Shown here: positions 9,149-12,572 of the stretch, one piece after another | Layout: every line of letters begins with the position of its first letter | Numbering within the stretch: position 1 is the first letter of the stretch | Assembly (NCBI GenBank): GCA_001830475.1 | Contig: MIAC01000289.1 | Span: forward strand, 1 to 12,572 | Length of the DNA: 12,572 nt | DNA from: Rhodospirillales bacterium RIFCSPLOWO2_12_FULL_67_15 | GTDB taxonomy: Bacteria; Pseudomonadota; Alphaproteobacteria; Rhodospirillales; 2-12-FULL-67-15 | Direction of reading: 5' to 3' | Position numbers and translations under genes: made by a program | The notes under the pieces: generated by a model | Databases searched by the model: none | What the model was told of the DNA's origin: nothing | What the model saw: only the letters and a program-made list of their open reading frames with translations

Positions 9149-10135
9149 TTAAGCCGCCCTGCGTTCCGCGAGCGGCGCGTAAAAGGAAACGATCCGCTCG
9201 CGCACCGCGCCCGCGTCGGCGATCCGGTTGATTTCGGCGCGGAACTCGGCCGAATTCGGGAGGCCCCGGCTGTACCAGCCGAAATGCTTGCGCGCGAGAC
9301 GCACCCCGGGCTCGATGCCGTAATGGACGAGAATGTCCTCGAAGTGGGCGAGCAGAATGGCGAGCTGCCGGCCGAGCGGCGGGTCGGGTACGCGCTCGCC
9401 GGTCGCGAGGAAGCGCTGGATCTGGTCCGGGAGCCATGGCCAGCCGTAGGCGCCGCGCCCGACCATCACCCCGTCGGCGCCGGATTCATCGAGCAGGCGG
9501 CGCGCGTCCTCGGGGCTGGCGACGTCGCCGTTGCCGATGACCGGAATCCGCACCGCCTCTTTCACCGCGCGGATGAACGCCCAGTCGGCGCGGCCCGAAT
9601 AGAACTGGCAGCGGGTGCGGCCGTGCACCGTCACCGCCTGGATGCCGCTCTCTTCGGCGATTTTCGCCAGCCTGGGCGCGTTGCGGCTGTTGTCGTCCCA
9701 ACCGGTGCGCATCTTGAGCGTCACCGGCACCGGCACCGCCTTGACCACCGCCTCAAGAATACGCCCGGCGAGACTCTCGTCGCGCATCAGGGCGGAGCCG
9801 GCGTCGCCGTTCACCACCTTTTTCACCGGGCAGCCCATGTTGATGTCGATCAATTGGGCCCCGCGCGCGACGTTGATGCGCGCGGCTTCGGCCATGACCT
9901 CGGGCTCGCACCCGGCGAGCTGGACGGCCATCGGCTGCTCTTCGGGGCTGGACGCGGCCATGCGCAGGGTTTTCTTGGCCTCGCGGATCACCGCCTTGCT
10001 TGCGATCATTTCGGAAACCACCAGCCCGACCCCGAGGCGGCGCACCAGACGGCGGAACGGCAAATCCGTCACACCCGACATTGGCGCCAGGATTACAGGG
10101 TTTTTCAGGCGGATGTGGCCGATTTGCAACGTCAT
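9149..10135 (-). CDS. dusB: tRNA-dihydrouridine synthase DusB (NifR3 family)
   Basis: FMN- and NADPH-dependent enzyme that reduces specific uridines of the tRNA D-loop to dihydrouridine. 328 residues, normal for the family. Visible signatures: [13 protein letters not shown] near the N-terminus (16-28, FMN-binding start of the TIM barrel), NMGCPVKKV (99-107) with catalytic C102, LKMRTGWDD with K141, HGRTR (171-175), GNGDV (201-205) and the phosphate-binding [11 protein letters not shown] (224-234). It heads the nitrogen operon, ending 11 bases before ntrB. The ATG at 10135 has no clear Shine-Dalgarno sequence in front of it; the upstream bases are A/T-rich. A 107-bp gap to vapC carries a candidate promoter with a dyad. 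Older literature calls the gene nifR3 in this context, although its enzymatic role is tRNA modification. Confidence 0.97.
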   Translation of the reverse strand: MTLQIGHIRLKNPVILAPMSGVTDLPFRRLVRRLGVGLVVSEMIASKAVIREAKKTLRMAASSPEEQPMAVQLAGCEPEVMAEAARINVARGAQLIDINMGCPVKKVVNGDAGSALMRDESLAGRILEAVVKAVPVPVTLKMRTGWDDNSRNAPRLAKIAEESGIQAVTVHGRTRCQFYSGRADWAFIRAVKEAVRIPVIGNGDVASPEDARRLLDESGADGVMVGRGAYGWPWLPDQIQRFLATGERVPDPPLGRQLAILLAHFEDILVHYGIEPGVRLARKHFGWYSRGLPNSAEFRAEINRIADAGAVRERIVSFYAPLAERRAA

Positions 10136-10170
10136 TAAAAACCATGATGGATTGGAAAAATGGGTGCCTA

Positions 10171-10199
10171 TTTATTGGGCAAACGGCCCAAATATGCAA
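10171..10199 (-). promoter_or_regulatory. candidate dusB-ntrBC promoter with internal dyad
   Basis: On the minus strand, TTGCAT (10199-10194) is followed after 17 bases by AATAAA (10176-10171), a 4/6 plus 4/6 match to a housekeeping promoter, about 35 bases before the dusB ATG. The spacer contains a perfect inverted repeat: TTGGGC at 10175-10180 and GCCCAA at 10186-10191 around AAACG (plus-strand reading), which just overlaps the -10 box. A regulator binding here would block polymerase. The dyad does not match the NtrC consensus I know. The region is visibly richer in A/T than its surroundings. The boxes are weak matches, so this is a proposal only. Confidence 0.35.
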
Positions 10200-10242
10200 G
10201 CCGATCGAGGAGTGGAGAAAAGACCGCCCGGCTAGGCACGTT

Positions 10243-10659
10243 TCAAGCCTTGGCTCCCCAGTCTTGCCAGGCGAGCCCGCGCACGCGGGAGAATTCAGAG
10301 ACATTCGCGGTCACGAGAGCCGAACCGGTTCTGAGCGCCTGGGCGGCGATCAAAACATCATAGGCCCCGATCGGCGTTCCCGCTGCTTCCAAGGATGCGC
10401 GCAGCTCGCCGGCAATCACGGCGTCTTCCTCCTCGAACGGAAGGACGCCAACGTCACCGGAGAGGAATATCCGTAGCCGTTCGGCATTTTCCCGGCGCCG
10501 CGCGCTTCGAGCGACGCCGTACCACAGTTCGAACAGGACGAGTGTCGAGATGGAAACAATTGCATGACCGGATGCCGCGCGTCGTAGGCGGCGGCGCACT
10601 CCCGGAGGGGTGCCCTTGATCAGCGCGATGACGGCGTTGGTGTCGAGAAGATAGTTCAC
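10243..10659 (-). CDS. vapC: VapC-family PIN-domain toxin ribonuclease
   Basis: Predicted toxin of a type II toxin-antitoxin pair: a PIN-domain magnesium-dependent endoribonuclease that in studied cases cuts tRNA or rRNA. 138 residues, standard for VapC. The acidic active-site set is visible: D6 in NYLLDTNAV, E44 in LFELWYG, D101 in PIGAYDVLIAAQA, and the C-terminal VTANVSEFSRVRGL (116-129) matching the family's VTNNxxEFxRVxGL, with N119 kept but the first N replaced by A. The toxin therefore looks potentially active. The frame is open further upstream (to 10752) but that part overlaps vapB; GTG at 10659 is chosen because it overlaps the vapB stop as GTGA and starts exactly at the family N-terminus. 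Translation is probably coupled to vapB. The gene ends 107 bp before dusB in the same direction. Confidence 0.92.
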   Translation of the reverse strand: MNYLLDTNAVIALIKGTPPGVRRRLRRAASGHAIVSISTLVLFELWYGVARSARRRENAERLRIFLSGDVGVLPFEEEDAVIAGELRASLEAAGTPIGAYDVLIAAQALRTGSALVTANVSEFSRVRGLAWQDWGAKA

Positions 10660-10904
10660 TCGAACAAGTCTTCGGTTTCCGGCGTAGGCGGTTGACGGCG
10701 GCCGTCCGCCATGAACGGGACGCCGGCGAAACGGTCCAATGCGGCGAACCATGCGTCCAGGTCCGTCGCGAGGGGTTCGAGAAGGATACCGTCCTTGAAG
10801 TGACGGACGCGCGCGCGCTTGCCGGGCAGGCGAAAGGCCAGCGGCAGGCGCACGGCCTGACTGCGCCCGTGCATGAAGATTTTGGCGACTCCGGAGCGGG
10901 ACAC
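10656..10904 (-). CDS. vapB: VapB-family antitoxin (SpoVT/AbrB-like DNA-binding domain)
   Basis: Predicted antitoxin that binds and neutralises VapC and represses the pair's own promoter. 82 residues: an AbrB-type swapped-hairpin domain (about 6-45), with the typical KIFMHGRSQAVRLPLAFR then KDGILLEPL, and a C-terminal segment (DLDAWFAALDRF...GRRQPPTPETEDLFE) of the kind that wraps VapC. The start is GTG at 10904: a strong GAGGAGG lies about five to six bases upstream, and the family N-terminus fits. Upstream ATGs (to 10946) fall inside the operator-like dyad and are rejected; the internal ATG at residue 11 would cut the DNA-binding domain. Stop and vapC start overlap as GTGA (10659-10656). 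The pair appears complete and autonomous, inserted between ypjD and dusB. Confidence 0.92.
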   Translation of the reverse strand: MSRSGVAKIFMHGRSQAVRLPLAFRLPGKRARVRHFKDGILLEPLATDLDAWFAALDRFAGVPFMADGRRQPPTPETEDLFE

Positions 10905-10920
10905 GGCGCCCTCCTCAATT

Positions 10921-10945
10921 TGATATATACCAATAATATACATCA
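10921..10945 (-). promoter_or_regulatory. vapBC operator-like inverted repeat and promoter region
   Basis: TGATATATA (10921-10929) and TATACATCA (10937-10945) form a 9-base inverted repeat with one mismatch around a 7-base spacer, 16 bases upstream of the vapB GTG. It is an A/T island in very GC-rich DNA. On the minus strand it contains TATATT, a 5/6 match to a -10 box, with a poorer TTGCGG about 16 bases upstream. Autorepression through such a palindrome is the rule for vapBC modules, so this is the likely VapBC binding site; the contact itself is inference. Confidence 0.6.
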
Positions 10946-10953
10946 AAACAGGC

Positions 10954-10971
10954 CCGCCGCAAGAGCGGCGG
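10954..10971 (-). terminator. possible terminator hairpin after the ypjD-like gene
   Basis: CCGCCGC at 10954-10960 pairs perfectly with GCGGCGG at 10965-10971 around a 4-base loop (AAGA on plus). On the minus strand it lies 14 bases after the ypjD stop and is followed by GCCTGTTTTG, only a short and delayed T-run. It could be a weak intrinsic terminator separating ypjD from vapBC. It also overlaps the poor -35 candidate of vapBC, so its role is uncertain. Confidence 0.4.
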
Positions 10972-10985
10972 AATCGCCCCGCGGC

Positions 10986-11792
10986 TCAACGCCCCAACAA
11001 GACCTCGGTCACGAACTTGACCCCGGGGTAGCCGAGGGTGAGCAGGAGGTAGCCGACCAGCACATAGCGCGCCGCCTGGCGTCCCCTGACCCCGGCGCGG
11101 AAGTGTCCGATCAGGAGTCCCGCAAGCACCAGGAACGAGGCGATGGTCAGTACCGTCTTGTGGTCGAAGGCGAGCAACGCTCCTTTCTCCAGGTAGAGCG
11201 AGGCCATCCCGGTCGCAAGTCCGGCGGCGAGTATGCCTTCGGCGATCACCAACAGCCGCACCACCAAATGCTCGCAATCGGCGATCGACGGGAGCGCGCG
11301 CGTCAACGCCGTCGGCGCGCGAGCCTTGAGGGCACGCTCCTGAAGAAACGCCGCGAGCGCCGCGACCGCGGCGACGGTGACCAACGCATAGGTCGCGACC
11401 GCGGCGGCGATGTGCAACGCGACCCAGAGCGAGGCCGACGCCTCGGGCGCAAGGGGGCGGGCCGGCGCGTGCTGCCACAGCGCGGCGAGCACCGCGAGCA
11501 CCGCCATGTAGGGTCCGAGCAGAGGCGCGAGCTTTCCGGCCGGACGGGAGCTGAGCGCGGCGAGACCGAACACGGCCATGCCTGCGGCCACCGTCACCCA
11601 GAGCGCGGTCGAGAGGTCCGTGCGCCAGGCGCCAGACAGGCGCTGGGCGGCGATGCCGACCGGAACGATTACCGCCGCCGCGAGCGCGGCAAGATAGAGG
11701 GCGTCGCGGTCGCTTTCGCGCCGGAATCCGACCGCGCCGAGCGGCAGCAGCGAAACGATGGCGGCCAGGCTGTAAAGCAGGCTTTCCGTCAT
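10986..11792 (-). CDS. cytochrome c assembly family membrane protein, YpjD/CcsA-like
   Basis: Integral membrane protein of the CcsA/CcmC-like 'cytochrome C assembly' family, closest in pattern to proteobacterial YpjD. 268 residues with about eight hydrophobic segments (roughly 5-22, 31-49, 63-81, 88-106, 122-149, 177-198, 212-230, 242-263). Family landmarks: WVALHIAAAVATYAL (123-137, with H127), the LPSIADCEHL amphipathic link (167-176), the DxK motif before segment seven, here DHKTVL (210-215), where the related proteins I remember usually have DPK, and RGRQAARYVLVGY...YPGVKFV at the end. A role in heme handling is inherited from the family; YpjD proteins have no firmly settled function. The ATG at 11792 is chosen over an upstream in-frame ATG at 11915, because that extension is not hydrophobic and fills the divergent gap to ispD. 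Confidence 0.8.
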   Translation of the reverse strand: MTESLLYSLAAIVSLLPLGAVGFRRESDRDALYLAALAAAVIVPVGIAAQRLSGAWRTDLSTALWVTVAAGMAVFGLAALSSRPAGKLAPLLGPYMAVLAVLAALWQHAPARPLAPEASASLWVALHIAAAVATYALVTVAAVAALAAFLQERALKARAPTALTRALPSIADCEHLVVRLLVIAEGILAAGLATGMASLYLEKGALLAFDHKTVLTIASFLVLAGLLIGHFRAGVRGRQAARYVLVGYLLLTLGYPGVKFVTEVLLGR

Positions 11793-11839
11793 AGCGGGCG
11801 CACAATCGCGCGCCGTGGGAGCCCTTGGCAAGAGGTCCT

Positions 11840-11857
11840 GCGGGAACCAGCGGGAAC
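11840..11857 (+). repeat. short direct repeat in the ypjD-ispD intergenic region
   Basis: GCGGGAAC occurs at 11840-11847 and again at 11850-11857, a 10-base period (about one helical turn), in the 131-bp divergent gap between the ypjD-like gene and ispD. Two same-face half-sites would suit a regulator binding in tandem, but an 8-base repeat in GC-rich DNA can arise by chance. Confidence 0.3.
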
Positions 11858-11861
11858 AGGC

Positions 11862-11890
11862 TTGGCGAGGCGGAATCCGGGAGCTACACA
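11862..11890 (+). promoter_or_regulatory. weak candidate promoter for ispD
   Basis: TTGGCG (11862-11867), a 17-base spacer and TACACA (11885-11890) lie 33 bases upstream of the ispD ATG. The match to the housekeeping consensus is modest (4/6 and 3/6), and is proposed mainly because ispD starts divergently from its neighbour and must have a promoter within 11793-11923. I saw no convincing promoter for the opposite gene in the same gap. Confidence 0.25.
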
Positions 11891-11923
11891 TTTGGGCGAC
11901 GAGCGGGATAGGCACGGAAACAC

Positions 11924-12572
11924 ATGACCGAGTGCGTGGCGTTGGTGGTGGGCGCGGGCCGGGGAGCGCGGTTCGGCGGCGCGACGCCCAAGCAGTACCT
12001 GGCGCTCGCGGGCGAGCCGGTGATTCGCCGCGCGCTTTCGGCTTTTCTCGACCATCCCCGGGTCGATCAGGTCCGCGCGGTCATACACCCCGACCATCGC
12101 GACCTATTCCTGGCCGCGAGCGCGGGCCTCGCCTGCCTGCCCTTCGTCGCCGGCGGCGCGACGCGCCAGGAATCGGTGCGGCGCGGCCTGGAAAGCCTGG
12201 TCGAAATGCGTCCGCGATTGGTTCTGATCCACGACGCGGCCCGGCCGCTTCCGGACGCCCAGCTGATCTCGCGTGTGCTCGACGCGCTGGCGACGGCGCC
12301 GGCCGCGATCCCCGCCTTGCCCGTCGCCGACACGCTGAAGCGCGCCGACGAAAACCGCCGCGTCGTCGCGACCGTGCCGCGCGCCGGATTGTGGCGGGCG
12401 CAGACCCCGCAAGGGTTCCGCTTCGACGACATCCTCGCGGCGCACCGCCGCCTCGCCGATGTCGAGGCGACCGACGACGCCCAACTCGCGGAGATGGCCG
12501 GGCTCGCCGTCGCCGTGGTCGAAGGCAGCGAGGACAACGCCAAGTTGACCACGCCCGAGGACTGGGCCCGCG
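11924..12572 (+). CDS. ispD: 2-C-methyl-D-erythritol 4-phosphate cytidylyltransferase IspD (IspD part, 3' truncated)
   Basis: Third step of the non-mevalonate isoprenoid pathway: joins CTP and methylerythritol phosphate to give CDP-methylerythritol. The frame is open from ATG at 11924 to the window end (216 codons) without a stop. Signatures: the nucleotide-binding loop VVGAGRGARFGGATPKQYL (8-26; R16 and K23 are the catalytic positions; the first small residue is G where A is usual), GGATRQESVRRGL, LIHDAARPLP, PALPVADTLKR, RAQTPQGFRFDDIL, a TDDA segment and EGSEDNAKLTTPEDW near the end. In many alphaproteobacteria this is the first half of a fused IspDF; the window stops before that can be seen. 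GGA sits about eight bases before the ATG. It is the only plus-strand gene here and neighbours dusB-ntrBC in the usual alphaproteobacterial order, with ypjD and vapBC in between. Confidence 0.96.
   Translation, partial: MTECVALVVGAGRGARFGGATPKQYLALAGEPVIRRALSAFLDHPRVDQVRAVIHPDHRDLFLAASAGLACLPFVAGGATRQESVRRGLESLVEMRPRLVLIHDAARPLPDAQLISRVLDALATAPAAIPALPVADTLKRADENRRVVATVPRAGLWRAQTPQGFRFDDILAAHRRLADVEATDDAQLAEMAGLAVAVVEGSEDNAKLTTPEDWAR

Noticed and set aside
10136..10175. sigma-54 promoter upstream of dusB (AGGCACC on the minus strand)
   Set aside because: It has a GGCAC core but no GC-containing TTGC element at the required spacing downstream; the match is to half a promoter only.
10660..10752. 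vapC starting at the upstream ATG at 10752
   Set aside because: The added 31 residues are an arginine/proline-rich overlap with vapB; the PIN domain starts with NYLLDTN right after the GTG at 10659.
10905..10946. vapB starting at the upstream ATG at 10946
   Set aside because: It would put the operator-like dyad and the strong GAGGAGG inside the coding region; the GTG at 10904 is correctly spaced from that ribosome binding site.
11793..11915. ypjD-like gene starting at ATG 11915
   Set aside because: The extension is not hydrophobic, has no family match, and would leave only a few bases for two divergent promoters.
11789..12552. minus-strand open frames opposite ispD
   Set aside because: The plus-strand frame carries the full IspD signature series; the opposite frames are compositional shadows.

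Overview
This is a GC-rich window with essentially no space between genes, and it looks like a chromosomal segment of an alphaproteobacterium, most likely Rhodospirillales-like. The case rests on gene content and order: dusB(nifR3)-ntrB-ntrC-ntrY-ntrX-trkA-(HAD gene)-hfq-hflX on the minus strand, with ispD on the plus strand beyond it. This is the classic alphaproteobacterial nitrogen-regulation neighbourhood. The genus cannot be read from the sequence alone.

Layout from left to right. Positions 1-315 hold the 5' part of hflX (minus, cut by the window edge). Then come hfq (317-580), a HAD-family phosphatase (680-1339), trkA (1362-2738), ntrX (2735-4135), ntrY (4151-6556), ntrC (6553-8001), ntrB (7998-9137) and dusB (9149-10135), all on the minus strand. 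Upstream of dusB is a 107-bp gap with a possible promoter and a perfect dyad. Next is a vapBC-type toxin-antitoxin pair (vapC 10243-10659, vapB 10657-10904... on the overlap, see entries) behind an AT-rich inverted repeat, then a ypjD/ccsA-like membrane protein gene (10986-11792). All of these are also minus. A 131-bp divergent gap separates that gene from ispD (11924 to the window end, plus, truncated). No gap exceeds 300 bp, and I saw no tRNA, rRNA, CRISPR array or insertion sequence.

How the genes work together: NtrB/NtrC is the cytoplasmic nitrogen-sensing kinase/sigma-54 activator pair, and NtrY/NtrX is its membrane-anchored paralogous pair. DusB modifies tRNA and is co-transcribed with ntrBC in this class. 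TrkA is the NAD-binding regulator of potassium uptake, Hfq the RNA chaperone, and HflX a ribosome-associated GTPase. ATGA stop/start overlaps at ntrB/ntrC, ntrC/ntrY and ntrX/trkA, plus gaps of 11-22 bp at the other joints, point to one long translationally coupled operon from dusB to the HAD gene, with hfq-hflX behind a 99-bp gap.

The window is mostly well-known core genome. The least ordinary parts are: (i) three consecutive GC-rich hairpins inside the 3' end of ntrY, which encode a low-complexity, oddly coded 64-residue tail and look like a palindromic repeat absorbed into the reading frame; (ii) the vapBC module with an AT-rich operator-like dyad, lying just upstream of and co-oriented with the nitrogen operon; (iii) a dyad between possible -35 and -10 boxes in front of dusB; (iv) a perfect 8-bp dyad in the hfq leader. 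I found no convincing new multi-gene system.
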